This document shows positions 23,763 through 34,950 of a DNA stretch of 64,000 bases, piece by piece (positions within the stretch are counted from its first letter, which is position 1; each line of letters begins with the position of its first letter). The stretch is from Raffaelea ambrosiae. Lineage: Eukaryota; Ascomycota; Sordariomycetes; Ophiostomatales; Ophiostomataceae. Below the pieces are notes generated by a model that saw nothing but the letters and a program-made list of their open reading frames with translations, did no database searches and was not told where the DNA came from. The position numbers were made by a program, and so were the translations under genes. The stretch spans positions 3,369,913 through 3,433,912 of the forward strand of contig PCDI01000003.1 of NCBI GenBank assembly GCA_002778195.1, given 5' to 3'.

Positions 23763-24789
23763 GGCAGACCACGATACACGTAAAAATCAACCCCCCCCCA
23801 AAAAAAGTCCCCGAAATGCTCGGCGCAATAGTCGTCGCTTCGTGTCTGAGACGGCGTGAGCAGTTCGGGACACAGAGCGAGCACTACGACAAACGAGCCA
23901 ATCAGAGACGGCCAAAGGACTATCGTACACTGAGCTGATCGACTGATAGGATGATGGGGAGGCTACACGGATGGCAGACTCGAGCCACAGGCTAGGGAGA
24001 GAAGAAAGATTGGATTGCCGACAAAGATTGTGCGCATCAAGAAGCCTCCTGTGTTTGTGACTGCTTGCTAGGGGTGGTTGTTGGCCTCCCAGTCACGTCG
24101 CTGCTGTGACGACCGCGGCCCAATGCTTCGTCGGCATGGCGAGAGCCATCGCTTCTGCTATCGCATCCGCCGGCTGTGCGTGAGCCGCTCGTGTGATCGC
24201 TCGTGTAAGTGCTGAAACTGGCCAGAACCGTCCACGAACTAGCGTCCACGCCCAGCCCCAGACGTGCATTTCCGGCGCTAAGTTTGTGCCGCCCGATGCA
24301 ACCCCGGCGTGCCACTGCGATACGGGGCAGACTGGCCCAACGACCCCAGGCCGTCGCGTAATTCCGTCGCTTGGATAGACCCCTATTTGATATCTCGACA
24401 ACGTCGATGGCACCGGACGTGGCAGGATGTGAGCGTGTGTGTGTGTGCTCGCGCGCGTCCGCGTACGTGCGTGTTCAACAGACAGAGAAACCCCCTTTTT
24501 TTTTCTTTTTCTTTTTGCTTTCTCTTCTTTTTTTCTTTCTTTCTCGGATTGATTGGCCCGGTTTTGGCCGTGGCAGCTGGCCAGAGCCAGCCCAATGGCC
24601 GACTATGGTGGTCTTTATTTGTATTCAAAGTGTTATTACTCGAGGGCGTGCCTGGCAGGGATATTCTCTGTTAACCAACACTCAGTCCTCATCGACACGG
24701 AAGCCGTTGTTTTCTGTTCTTCTTGCTGTACCAAATAGAGAGTGATTCCAAGCCCCTGATCCTAAGCCACTCTTCTCCTGGCTGGCAGG
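23763..24789. promoter_or_regulatory. Divergent promoter region, Zn2Cys6 regulator and P450
   Basis: 1,027 bp between two divergent starts. It contains a T-rich tract (about 24.49-24.54 kb), a GTGTGTG repeat at about 24.43 kb and a C run near 23.79 kb. Inverted CGG half-sites could be regulator targets, but I cannot single one out reliably. Confidence 0.45.
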
Positions 24790-26660
24790 ATGACCGCCCT
24801 GATCAAGTTGGCCGACCTGTCGGGCCTGCCTCGGCCCCTGCTGCTGGCCGTGGCCGGCGTGCTCGTCCTGTGCTTTGCTCTGTACAAGGTGAGAGAGTGC
24901 AACGCCATGTTGTCCGTGCTGCCGTTGCCATCCACTCACACCCAAGAATGTCCAGCTCGCCACGCGGACCGTCAATGCCCCCAGGATCAAAGGCATCCCC
25001 GAAATCCCCGGCGCCGTCCCCTTTGCCGGCCATCTCCTCCTCCTCGGTGGCCGCTCCGGCCGCTCCGACACCAGCGTCTGGACGGAATGGCAGCAAAAGT
25101 ACGGCTGGGACGTCTTTCAGATGCGCTTCGGCCAGGAGCGCATCGTCGTGGCCAACTCCTACGAGGCCATCAAGGAGATCTGGACCAGCCAAAACTCGGC
25201 CGCCGTCATCAGCCGGCCCATCCCCTACACGCTGGCCCGCCACGTCGGCCTCGAGATGGGCGCCATGGCCTGGGACGACGTCTGCAAGCGCCACCGCGGC
25301 GCCGCCATCAAGGCCGTGGCCCCCGGCACCTGGAAGCACTTCTACCCAGGGCTGGACCGGGACAGCCGCTCCGTCGTCGAGAACATCCGCACGCAGGGCG
25401 AGCAGGGCCGCAAGGCCATTGAGCTGCGCCAATTTCTGTCCCTCGTGGCCATGAACATGGGCTTTCTTTTGACCTATGGCAAGACGGTCGATGATCTCGG
25501 TGGCATGTCTTTTGTCCACGGCTTCATCAACGCAGCCGCCAAGATCACGGAGTAAGTGGGAAGAGGGAAGCCACGATTTGAGCGTAAAGAAAAAGAAAAG
25601 GAAGAAGAAGATGAAAAAAAAACATGACAAATATGGAATTTCACGTTTCTCAAGAAAGGTCTAACACCATACAGAGTCCGCGTGGGAAGCTCCAACTGGG
25701 TGGACTACATCCCCTTTCTGCGCATCTTCCCCAGCCGCAACGTCGCCCAGGCCATCGAGGGCCTGCACGAGCGCCAGCCCTACCTGGACCAGCTCTACGA
25801 CGCCATGAAAGACGACGTCGAGAAGGGCAAAGCCACCAACTGCATCGGCGCCAGTCTCCTCTCGGACAAGGGCTCCAAGCTCACCATTGGTGCGTTCCCC
25901 CGCCCCCCGCCCTCCCTCGGGAGGCCCTTTCTGATCACAGTGACGCGGTCGAGCTTTTCTAACTCCCCTTTCCCTCCCAGACGACATCAAGGCCACCTGC
26001 ATCTCCATGCTCCAGGGCTCCTCCGAGACCATCGCCGGCACGCTCACCTGCGGCATCGGCTCGCTGTGTGCCTCGGAGCGCGGCCGGACGCTCCAGGACG
26101 ACGTCTACGCCGCCATCCTCGCCCGCTGGGGCACGCCCCAGGAGGCCTTTGACCACGCCTTTGAGGCCGAGGACATCCCCCTTGTGGTGGCCCTTTACAA
26201 GGAGATGCTGCGCTACTACTGCATCGTGACGTATGCCCTCCCGCGCATGGCCGTGCGGGACATCCAGCTCAAGACCGGCGGCGGCGGCGCCGTCATCCCC
26301 AAGGGCACCACACTGCTCATGAATGCCGAGGGCGGCAGCCACGACCCGGCCTTTTACGGCGCCGACGCCGACCAGTTCAACCCGTACCGCTTCATGAAGG
26401 CGAGCGACGGCGCAGACACCCCGCTGTCCGCGACGACGCTGCCCCACTTTGCCTACGGCGCCGGGGCGCGCATCTGCCCGGCCATGCAGATCTCCAACCG
26501 GATCCTGTATGCACTCATCATCCGCATGATTGTGAGCTTCCGCTTCGAGGCCTCGGCGGAGATGCCGCCCACCGACCACCCCGTGCTGTACAACGAGGCC
26601 TATGCGAGCCTGGTGGCACGGCCCAAGTCGTATCTGGCGTTCTGCATTCCGAGAGAGTAG
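24790..26660 (+). CDS. Cytochrome P450, CYP504 (phenylacetate hydroxylase)-like
   Basis: Four exons (24790-24888, 24956-25551, 25675-25889, 25981-26660) join to 529 residues. An N-terminal hydrophobic anchor at about residues 10-32 indicates ER attachment. The I-helix region is LQGSSETIAGTL. The K-helix ExxR is Glu378-Arg381. The heme loop FAYGAGARICPA places the ligand at Cys469; the residue two past the Cys is Ala where Gly is usual. The ANRxLY-like text after the heme Cys, the single-exon anchor and overall wording resemble the CYP504 family, which hydroxylates phenylacetate and hydroxyphenylacetates towards homogentisate. That subfamily call is inference. Context supports an aromatic role: a Zn2Cys6 regulator is divergent, and a ring-cleavage dioxygenase and an amine oxidase lie within 12 kb. 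Confidence 0.88.
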
Positions 26661-26890
26661 CGGGGAATCCAATCAAGGAGAGCGAAGGGGGACGAAAGGG
26701 ATTAGGGCGAATGGAAGGGAAATCATAGAGCAAAGGTCGGGTTTCGTAGTAGCAGGTGGATTGGCTTCATCCGGATTGGCTCCATTTGAGATGGGAGACA
26801 TTCCAACATGCATCAACAGAGACAAAGAAGGACGACTGGCTATACACGGCAGTCTAGAATATTTAAAGTCGACTCATGCCCCATCCCAGC

Positions 26891-27009
26891 ACGTACGGCC
26901 ATAGATACTGGAAAGCACGGGATCCCGTCCGCTCTCCCCTAGTTAAACCAGTAATCGGCGGATTAGTAGTTGGGTCGGTGACGACCAGCGAATACCCGCT
27001 GCTGTACGT
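26891..27009 (+). rRNA. 5S ribosomal RNA gene
   Basis: A 119-base stretch matches the ascomycete 5S pattern throughout. The 5' ACGTACGGCC pairs with the 3' GTACGT end. The conserved GGGATCCCGTCCGCTCTCCC segment holds the internal control region. The late segment TAGTAGTTGGGTCGGTGACG is followed by ACCAGCGAAT. A run of about 12 T at 27009-27020 serves as the Pol III terminator. Dispersed single 5S genes are normal in filamentous ascomycetes. Confidence 0.93.
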
Positions 27010-27020
27010 TTTTTTTTTTT
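27009..27020 (+). terminator. Pol III T-run terminator of the 5S gene
   Basis: About 12 consecutive T directly follow the mature 5S end. Confidence 0.85.
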
Positions 27021-27188
27021 GTCTTTACTAATTTTTGTTATTTCTACACTTTCACAATCGTGGAAGTATGCTTAGCGAGCATTTGCTGTATAGATGTAAT
27101 AGCCTAGATTGTGAATAAGACTATCAAGAGAGCACGTGTTGGCCCAGGCTGCACCCCTGGTTGTGATGCCTGCTATGCAACCTCATGA

Positions 27189-27580
27189 TCAACCAATTCT
27201 TCGATAGACCACGGCTACGGACTGGACTACTCTATCGTGATGACCGCCCGGAACCTCGCCTTGCCCGAGACCATGATGTGGTTCGAAAGCCTTTGGTGCC
27301 TCGGCCGGTGGGACGTGTCCACCATGCACTAGATGCCGTGCCGCCGCGCAAAGTCGACGATGAGCGCGGCCCCGCCACCACCACCTGAACGCTGCTGCCA
27401 ATGTACTCGTGGGTGCCAGGGCGCTCTGCCCGGGCGCGCGCGAACTGCACACCGCCAGGCTTCCCAGCCCGCCCAGGCGCAGCACGGCCACGAGATGGCC
27501 CTGTTCGACGTGCATCTTGCGGATGCCGTTGACCGCCCAAGGCAGCACCATCGTCGTTGGAATCTGTGGATGGAAACCAG
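27189..27580 (-). pseudogene. Relic of a zinc-type (MDR) alcohol dehydrogenase
   Basis: Pieces of an MDR alcohol dehydrogenase of the cinnamyl-alcohol/ADH6 type appear in order on the minus strand but in different frames. The first is the nucleotide-binding segment NGIRKMHVEQG...VAVLRLGGLGSLAV. It is followed by VQFARA one frame over. Then come an ARRHGI segment ending in a stop, PPAEAPKAFE in another frame, and the C-terminal MVSGKARFRAVIT in a third. At least three frame changes and one stop separate them, and a few hundred central bases are missing. The intact enzyme would reduce aldehydes with NADPH. Only the C-terminal half is represented. Confidence 0.8.
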
Positions 27581-28359
27581 TCACCGACAGTACAGCGTGG
27601 CCTATCGACGAGAACAGTCGGGTTGCCCTTGGTGGTACGTCGCAGCTCGGCTTTTGACCGGGTTGCCACTCTGGACGCGGCTCTGCTGTGAAGAGCTCCA
27701 CCAGCTTAATACGATACATCCGCAGCGGACAGGCCCGCGGATTGGCAGGGCTCATCCATCTTTCTGGTTCGACTGGACTCTTTTCTCATTGCTTTGATGT
27801 GTTTTTTCTGCAACATACAACATTCGATAATCGCTTGGCGGGAAGTAGCATGCCGATTTGTCAGCGCATCGATCTGGTGCCGAGCCTCCTTTGGCTTGTG
27901 TCGCCCGAGATCAGCTGCCAGTTCTGTCACAGCCAACTCTGGACGTGACATCTCTCCTCAAGAGTGTCCGGCACCGTCAAGGTTGACGACGGCGAGAATG
28001 ACGGAAGCGACGCTAACCATCACGGCTGACAATAACGAGGAAGAGGACGAGAGAACGAAAGATTCCTACTTGGTCGTGGACTACACTAGAGACAAAACGT
28101 CAAAGTCTGTTGAATATTACATAATGTCAAAGTCATCCAGAAGTCCAAGTCTGTCTCTCACAGTTGACTCGAGGAGCATTTGCTGTACAGATACAGCTTA
28201 GATTGTTGCCATTAGACTATTCCTACTCAAAAGAAAATACGCGCAGCACAATTTGATAGAACAGATCTTGAATGGACTTTTTTTTTTCTTGTTTCTTGTT
28301 TCTTGTTTCTTTTTCTTCGTTTTTTTCTTCTTCTGGCTCAACAGCCACCGCACTTTTCC
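27581..28359. other. Intergenic, 0.78 kb
   Basis: No supported gene. A segment at about 28,168-28,210 (GAGCATTTGCTGTACAGAT...TTAGATTGT) resembles one at about 27,076-27,118 downstream of the 5S gene, at roughly three quarters identity over 40 bp. This is an old direct duplication or shared relic. Confidence 0.45.
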
Positions 28360-28856
28360 TCACAAATCGATCGAGCTCCCAGGACGAGCCAGGTTCGCGC
28401 GCCAGTGGTGCTTGTTGACCGGGTCCTTCTGGTAGATGTTGACTTCGAAGAACTTGTTGTGGGAATCGCATTTGTAGTTCTTGTAACTGGAGTCGTTGCG
28501 TGTTAGCACATGGTTGTCGGCACACCAGCCATCAGAGGACACCCAAGAACATACGTGTTCAGTTTCTGAAAATTGGCCTGGATCAGGACATCCTCGGTGA
28601 CTTCGACAAACTCGTCGACCTTGCCGTCCACGGGGATGAAGTACCGTTTGGCTTCAATGGGGCCATAGTTCACTTGTCGGACAAGCTGGACGGCAAAGGG
28701 TGCATTCGATACGGCACTGACAGTATCAGAGCCGACAACCACTTCTGCCTCTCTCGGAAACGACGCCCATCCCATAAAGGACGTGAACATGCTCTGGTGG
28801 GAGAGGTATTGGGGCCGATAGGGTTGGATGTACCCACAGCAGAAGAGAGAGGACAT
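28360..28856 (-). CDS. Unrecognised 142-residue protein, two exons
   Basis: Exons 28856-28555 and 28486-28360 join in frame across a 69-bp intron with near-perfect signals (donor GTATGT, branch TGCTAAC, acceptor CCAG), which is the main support for a real gene. The product is 142 residues, has Cys at 6, 7 and in the second exon (YKCDSH), and reads like a folded protein from residue 35 onward. The first 30 residues are less convincing, so the true start may be at an internal Met or in another upstream exon. No signal peptide or known motif is recognised. A T-rich stretch (28,277-28,330) follows the stop as possible 3' UTR. Confidence 0.5.
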
Positions 28857-28982
28857 TTTGCAAAACCGTACAAAGAAAAATTTGAAAAAAAGTGTAGAGG
28901 GCGATGATGGGAAACAGGAAGAGTCTTCAGAACGTTGTAAAAATGCTTGACAGACAGGAACAAAAGAAAAGGGTTGCCAGAA

Positions 28983-29539
28983 CCCTCTTCACGTCTCCTT
29001 CTTATGCTTCCAGTTGACACCGCTGTTGCCATGTCTGTCTCTTACAAGGGCAGTAAATGGCAAGATCCGATTGGATGCGTACGTGCAGATTTTGAGTCCT
29101 ACTTGCGTCTCTGTCGGCTGTTGGACACCGTCACAAACCAATCAGCTCGTCGACAGCTGTTCCTCTGTTCCTCGCTGACGGAGACCTTGGTGACCTTTTT
29201 GTTCTCTGGCCTTCTCTCGTTCTTGTCTGTTGTCTTTGCCTCTTGTCTTCTTCCCAACAGTATGGCCAGGTGTGGCTGGGTCTCTATGTATCCAAGTATC
29301 TGCTCAAGGACTATCCAATTGCATTTCAGTGTTTATGTAGCGACCCGCTTCCCTTTATTGCAACCAGACACACCAATCCATATTGGAAAGGACTCCTTTG
29401 TCATCTCGCCTTTATTACTCAGCGGTCTTTCTACCATGCTCTACTTGGCCTGCATCGTGACTTGCCTTTGTCAACATTTTTGTCTCCTTTCCGTCTCCCG
29501 CGCAAGAGCAGCATTTCTTCGTATTTGAAGTGGAAATAG
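28983..29539 (+). CDS. Possible small two-exon gene, doubtful
   Basis: An open frame beginning around 28.99-29.03 kb can be spliced at about 29189/29262 (donor GTGACC, acceptor AACAG, pyrimidine-rich between) into a second frame rich in aromatic residues (YGQVWLGLYVSKYLLKDYP) that ends in TAG at 29537-29539. The donor is weak, several frames stay open here and I recognise no family. It would be divergent from the 142-residue gene. Confidence 0.2.
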
Positions 29540-30416
29540 ACTAGTGGGTACCGTATGAAATGATAAGAAACAAGTAGAAAAATTTCCACTGATGACCAGG
29601 GGACATTCCTATTGCGAACATGGCGTCTGTTGGCAGTGACATTCCTGGACCACAACAAAATGATATCATGGCACGAGAAATGGACCCCGTCGCGACATCG
29701 CGAGAGCAACTACCGATGACAGACTCGCCCGGCTCGTGGGGGCTAGCGAACTTTTTAAACAGCACGCCGAATGTCGTCTTGGACGGCTCCACACATGAGA
29801 AGCCCCCCCCCCCAACGCTCGTAGGCGACCGGCATATACCGGTATGCGACCAAGACAAGTTTTGATACCCGGCTAGACACTCGATTGCGCGTACGCCAGA
29901 CATGCAAGGACCATGCTTAAAGACGACGCTTCTCCTGGGTAGATTCTCTTGGCCACGAGATGTTCGGCATCCTCATTTAACCTTGTGTGTCCAGCGTCGC
30001 AATGGCCCTCTGTGCGCTAGCCCCAGAGAATCACTTGGGTTGCAGCCATTGGCTCGCCGGCAGACTTGGCAAGGAAACCTTGTTGTGGTGAGCTGCCCTT
30101 TCCGGAGTAGGGGGCCGTACGCAAACAACAAGGAGGACTCGTATCTTTGCGTGCTCGTATGCTCATCCGAGAGCCTCACGGGGGGGGGGTCTTGTTCGGC
30201 TACCCTGGGGCATCGTCACTCGGACCTCGTCTTCGGTCTCGGCGTGTAAGTGCATCCCCATTATATCATGTCCTGATTCAGATATAAAAGGTGTTTATCT
30301 CACAACGTCTTTGTCTTGCGGTCCCGCTCTCTCGCCCTCCCTCCCTCTCTCTCTCTCTCTCCCCATGGTCCTCTCTACACAGGAGAACTGCCTCTTCTAC
30401 CCCTACCACCATCATC
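29540..30416. other. Intergenic, 0.88 kb (protease promoter)
   Basis: Upstream region of the subtilase. The word ATATAAAAG at about 30,281-30,290 is a plausible TATA box, some 130 bp before the ATG, followed by a CT-rich leader ending in a (CT)n run near 30.35 kb. No coding signal is seen. Confidence 0.5.
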
Positions 30417-33400
30417 ATGCTTCTTCTGCGTTCACTCTTGGTTCTGGGGTCGGTAGCGGGCAGCCTGGCTGCTCAGCACGACCCGGTCGCGCTGCACCGT
30501 CGGGCCAATGGTGACGAGAATGCGCTGTCCAAGAACCAGACCGACATTGAGTCGAAGCGTTTCATTGTCGAGTTCAATGGGGTGGGTTACCGTCTCCAGA
30601 TTTTCTCTAGATGTTCTTGAGATCTCTCTAGATCATCCCATGATCTTCACTGGTCCCCCGCCATCTTGCTAACACACAAAAGAACTCGGACTCGCAGACC
30701 GAGGCCAATGGCCTCGCCAGCCGCCTCAACCTCAAAGTCGTCAGGGTCTTCAACAGCGACGTCTTCCAGGGCGCCTGTCTCGAGGCCGACCAGGACAACC
30801 TGGACGCGCTCAAGGCCGAGGCGCCCGTGGCGCAGGCGTGGCACGCCAAGCGCGTGGCCCTGGGCCCCGTGCTGGTCAACCAGACGTACGGCGAGGCGGC
30901 GGCCGGCGTCAACATGTCGATCCACCACATGACGGGCGTGGACAAGCTGCACGAGGCGGGCATCCGAGGCAAAGGTGTGACCGTGGCGGTGGTGGACACG
31001 GGTGTATTGTACACGCATCCAGCAGTGAGTGGCACGTCGGCGTTTGACAGGAAAAAAAAAAAAGGAAAGAAGAAGGGAAACCAGCTAACGTCCCTCAGCT
31101 CGGCGGCGGCATCGGCCCCGGCTTCAAGGTCATCGGTGGATACGACCTGGTGGGCAATGGAGGTAACGAAAGGCCCCTTCTCTTCGTACTGTCTGCTGTT
31201 CCGTTCTCGCACTCACCCCATCTCTAGACTGGCCCGATGATCCGGAGCGCCAGCCAGACGCCGATCCCATCGACCAGCTCGGCCATGGCACCCACGTGTC
31301 GGGCATCATTGCCGGCGAGAGCCAATTGTTCACGGGCGTGGCCCCAGACGCATCTCTGCTGGTGTACAAGGTGTTTGCCACGATCGACGCCACCACGGAA
31401 GACGTCCTGATCGAAGCCTTTCTCAGGGCTTACAGTGACGGCGTATGTTTCAACGGCACCATGTGTCTCTCCTCTCTGTATCCGACACACAGCGCATGCT
31501 AACCAGCACATCCAGGCGGACATTATCACCTCGTCCATCGGTGGCCTCGACGGCTGGTCGGACAATGCCTGGGGCGTGGTGGCCTCGCGTCTCGTGGACC
31601 AGGGCGTCGTGGTCACCATCTCCGCGGGCAACGACGGCAGTGTCGGCGCCTTTTCGGCCAGCAGCGGCTCCTCGGGCGAGCACGTTCTGGCCGTGGCGTC
31701 TGTCGATGCCGACATCACGCCCGGTCCGTCTGTGAACGCCACCTTCATCGTCAACGGCACCGAGAACAACGTCAGCATCCCGTACATGGCCACGGACCCC
31801 TGGTACCCGTCCACCATCCGCGGCTGGCCCATCGTGCCGCTCAGCCTGGACACCACCGTCGAGGACGACGCCTGCCAGCCGCTGTCCAACAGCACCAGCA
31901 GCAGCCGCCTCGGCAACCTGACCAGCAAAGTCGTGCTGGTCCGCCGCGGCGGCTGCGACTTTTCCGCCAAGCAGGCCAACCTGGCCGCCCTGGGCGGCAC
32001 GCACATCCTCTTCTACACCAACGAGCTGCCGCTGGTGGTCCCGACGACCGACTACCTGGGCGACGGCCAGATCGCCATGATCACGCGCGAGGCCGGCGCC
32101 GAGATCGTGCGCACGGTCCAGGCCGGCGGCGTGGTGACGGCCGACTTCACCAGCAACCCGGTGCTGACGCTCACCGGCGTGCCCAACGAGGAGACCGGCG
32201 GCGCGCCCAGCTACTTTACGAGCATCGGCGCCACCAACGACCTGTACATCAAGCCCGACATTGCCGCGCCCGGCGGCTCCATCCTGTCGACCTACCTCAA
32301 CAACGGCTACGCCGTCCTCAGCGGCACCTCCATGGCCTGCCCCTACGTGGCCGGCGTGGCCGCGCTGTACATCGGCCAGCACGGCGGGCGCGCGACGCAC
32401 GGCGCCGGCTTCGGCCAGCAGCTGGCGGCGCGCATCCTGTCGTCGGGCGCGCCGATCCCGTGGAACGCAGGCAACGGCGAGGTGCACGACTACGGCATCC
32501 CGGCGTCGGTGGCGCAGGTCGGCACGGGCCTCGTCAACGCCACCAAGGTGCTCGGCTACCAGACCGGCCTGTCGTGGGCCAAGTTTGCGCTCAACGACAC
32601 GCACCACTTCAGCCGCTACCAGCGCGTGCAGATCACCAACAGCGGCGCCCAGCCGGTCACGTACACGTTTGCGGCGCAGGAGTACGGCGGCCTGGCCACG
32701 GTCAACACCGACCCGGCCACCTGGGGCACGCCGCGCGTGGCCTGGGGCGAAGAGGTCCTGGCGACGCCCCTGCGCGGCGCCGTGCCGGCCGTCTCGTTCC
32801 CCCGCAGCCCGTTCACGGTGCAGCCGGGGCAGACGCGCGAAGCCCAGATCAACTTCCAGCCGATCGATGCCGCCGGGCTCGGGCTGAACGCGAGCCAGCT
32901 GCCCCTGTACGGCGGCACCATTGCCATCCAGGGCAGCAACGGCGAGTCGCTGGCGGTGCCCTACCAGGGGCTCGCGGCCGACCTGCACCGCGACCTCGAC
33001 GGCATGATCTTCGACTACATCATCGGCTACCCGCGGCTGACCTCGACGCCCGACGGCGTGTCGATCGCGGACAAGGCCAACTTCACCTTTGACCTCGACC
33101 CGGCCGCCCAGGACTACCCCAGCCTCTACACGCGCCTGCGCTACGCCACGCGCGAGCTGCGCTGGGACATCTTCGACGCCGCCTGGACCGAGCGCGACTG
33201 GGCCTACCCGCCCGTCGTCGGCCAGCGCGGCTACGTCGGCGCCGCCACCAGCTGGCGCGGCGCGTCTGCCAACGCCTACTTCAACGCCACCGCCGGCGAC
33301 GACGCGGCCGACGTGGACCCGCTGCCGCTGACGAACCTGCCGCGCAGCGTCGTGGGCCAGTACGGCGTGGAGCTGTGGTGGCTGGGCCGCCTGGCCAACG

Positions 33401-33531
33401 GCACGCAGATTGCGCCGGGCCGGTACAACATGCGCATTGCGGCGCTGCTGCCGTTTTCCGACCCGACGCACGCGGACAACTGGGATGTGTACAAGACGCC
33501 GACAATCGAGGTCTTGCCGCTGAAGAAGTAG
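30417..33531 (+). CDS. Secreted subtilisin-like protease (S8, Vpr-like) with PA domain
   Basis: Five exons (30417-30581, 30683-31024, 31099-31162, 31228-31442, 31516-33531) join to 933 residues. A signal peptide (residues 1-19, ending SLAA) precedes an I9-type propeptide (KRFIVEFNG ... VAQAWHAKRV). Catalytic residues are Asp160 (VVDTGV), His210 (GHGTHVSG) and Ser534 (GTSMACPYVAG). A protease-associated (PA) domain is inserted in the catalytic domain at about residues 380-470 (RRGGCDFSAKQANLAALGG). The last 350 residues form an Fn3-like C-terminal region (DUF1034 type) of minor extracellular proteases. Many N-glycosylation sequons are present. It acts outside the cell on protein substrates. 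The ATG was chosen for the signal peptide; an upstream ATG at 30365 is in another frame. Confidence 0.93.
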
Positions 33532-34250
33532 GTGGTTGGGGAGGGAGAGATGGGGGNNNNNGGGGGGGGGAGAGAACTAAAAGCAGTCCTTCGTTTTCTT
33601 AAAAAGATTCCCTTTGTCATGTATTTCAGGTGGAAACAAAACAGCTCGTTGAATGTTCTACCGCGTTAATATACATTGAATGTTTGTAAGAGACCAGTGC
33701 CTGAAGAGTCGAGTGCATTGGATTGACGGCATTTCTTTTTTTCTTTCTTTTCTTTCTCTTCTTTCGTTGCCCTCTGTTTCTCTTCCCTCGACTCCACCAC
33801 TCGCCTCTGATTGATGGGCCTTCATGCACGCCTTGCAGATTTTGAGTCCGCCTTTTGGACCGGGCCAATGAACTTGCCGTTCGCGTTCAGCCACCCAGCA
33901 GAGCCAATGGCCTTTGTGGCAAGCCCCTCGACACTCTTGGGAGGACGGCCAGCAAAGCACGCCCAGGACGTGTATAAATCAGGCCGACTTCTCCAACCTT
34001 TCCTTTGAAATTTCCTCTCTTCTTTCTTCTTCACAGTCGGCCCGCGGTCATTCCTTGCCTTTGTTCTACCGACTCGTCACCCCCATTCTCTTCTCGCCAC
34101 ACTCCTTTTTTTTCCCTTTTTTTTTTCCTGTCCTTCTTTTTAAGTTTGTTTGCGGTCTATTTGCTTCCTCTCTTCTTCCCTCACCTTCGTCCGCTTGATC
34201 CTATCCAGCAGGCTTGCGTGCCCCCCCCCCATTTTCATTCTTCTGTTGAG
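33532..34250. other. Intergenic with five undetermined bases
   Basis: It holds N at 33557-33561 flanked by G runs, T/C-rich tracts, and the promoter of the first zinc-finger gene. The leader region from 33.97 kb (TATAAAT, then TTCTTCACAGTCG) closely resembles the leader upstream of the second zinc-finger gene, so the duplication includes the promoter. Confidence 0.6.
33973..33979 (+). promoter_or_regulatory. TATA box of zinc-finger gene A
   Basis: TATAAAT; the counterpart at 35428 sits at the same distance before a shared TTCTTCACAGTCG leader element. Confidence 0.55.
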
Positions 34251-34922
34251 GGTCCTTCATAACTAGTCCAGATCCGACTAGGGTTGTAGATGAACTCCAA
34301 GAACTTTCATATTATCATCATCACTCGAATCCCTTAGAGTTCGTCAACCCTGTCCATCTCGTCTCCGGGAATGGCGGCCCTTTACCGGAGTATAATTGGG
34401 GTCCGTCAAGTAGCGCAGGTCCTGCTGGTCAGGACGAAGATGTCGAAGAAGCCGCGCAATGGCCAGCACACACTCTTTCACCACCGCCACCACCTCCTCC
34501 TTCTCTTCCTCCTCCTTCCCCACAAAACCCAATCCCTGCAGACGATGGTCCAACGGACACAGCTGCCTCCCACACCTTCACGTGTGAGGAGTGCCTCGCC
34601 ACTTTCTCCCAGAGGCGCCAGCTGACGTAAGTTGTGGACTGCTATCCCTGGATTATTTTCCGATATTCTCCGCATTGACTCAAAGCTCTCTCTCCTGGCA
34701 AACAGAAGGCATAAAAACAAGCACACCGGCAAATTCGAATGCTCGACTTGCCACGAAAGATTCGAAGGCGGGAAGGATCGGAACAGGCATGCCAGTGAAG
34801 TCCACGGCACAATACGATACTTCTGCCGATACCCGGGGTGCAAGTATAAACTTGCCATAGAGGGAACGGCCCGACAGGCAAACCTGAAGAGGCATTGCCG
34901 CTCACAGCACGGTGAAACCTGA
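34251..34922 (+). CDS. C2H2 zinc-finger protein, paralogue A (5' end unresolved)
   Basis: An open segment to 34626 is spliced (GTAAGT ... AACAG, 79 bp) to 34706-34922. The junction lies inside the first finger. The product has a Pro/Gln-rich N-terminal part and three C2H2 fingers: CEECLATFSQRRQLTRH, CSTCHERFEGGKDRNRH, and a third starting YFCRYPGCKY. The frame is open from a TGA at 34247 but contains no ATG before the intron, so an upstream coding exon, a non-AUG start, or loss of function must be assumed. A 35-bp tandem duplication at its 3' end (34881-34950) introduces the present TGA; without it the frame would end at a TAA a few codons on, as in paralogue B. Probably a nuclear DNA-binding protein. 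Confidence 0.65.
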
Positions 34923-34950
34923 AGAGGCATCGCCGCTCACAGCACGGTGG
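34881..34950. repeat. 35-bp tandem duplication at the 3' end of zinc-finger gene A
   Basis: Two adjacent 35-bp copies beginning AACCTGAAGAGGCAT differ at two positions. The first copy's end creates the in-frame TGA at 34920. Confidence 0.9.

Noticed and set aside
31450..33471. A 673-codon minus-strand frame opposite the subtilase
   Set aside because: Antisense shadow; the plus strand carries the catalytic triad and PA domain.
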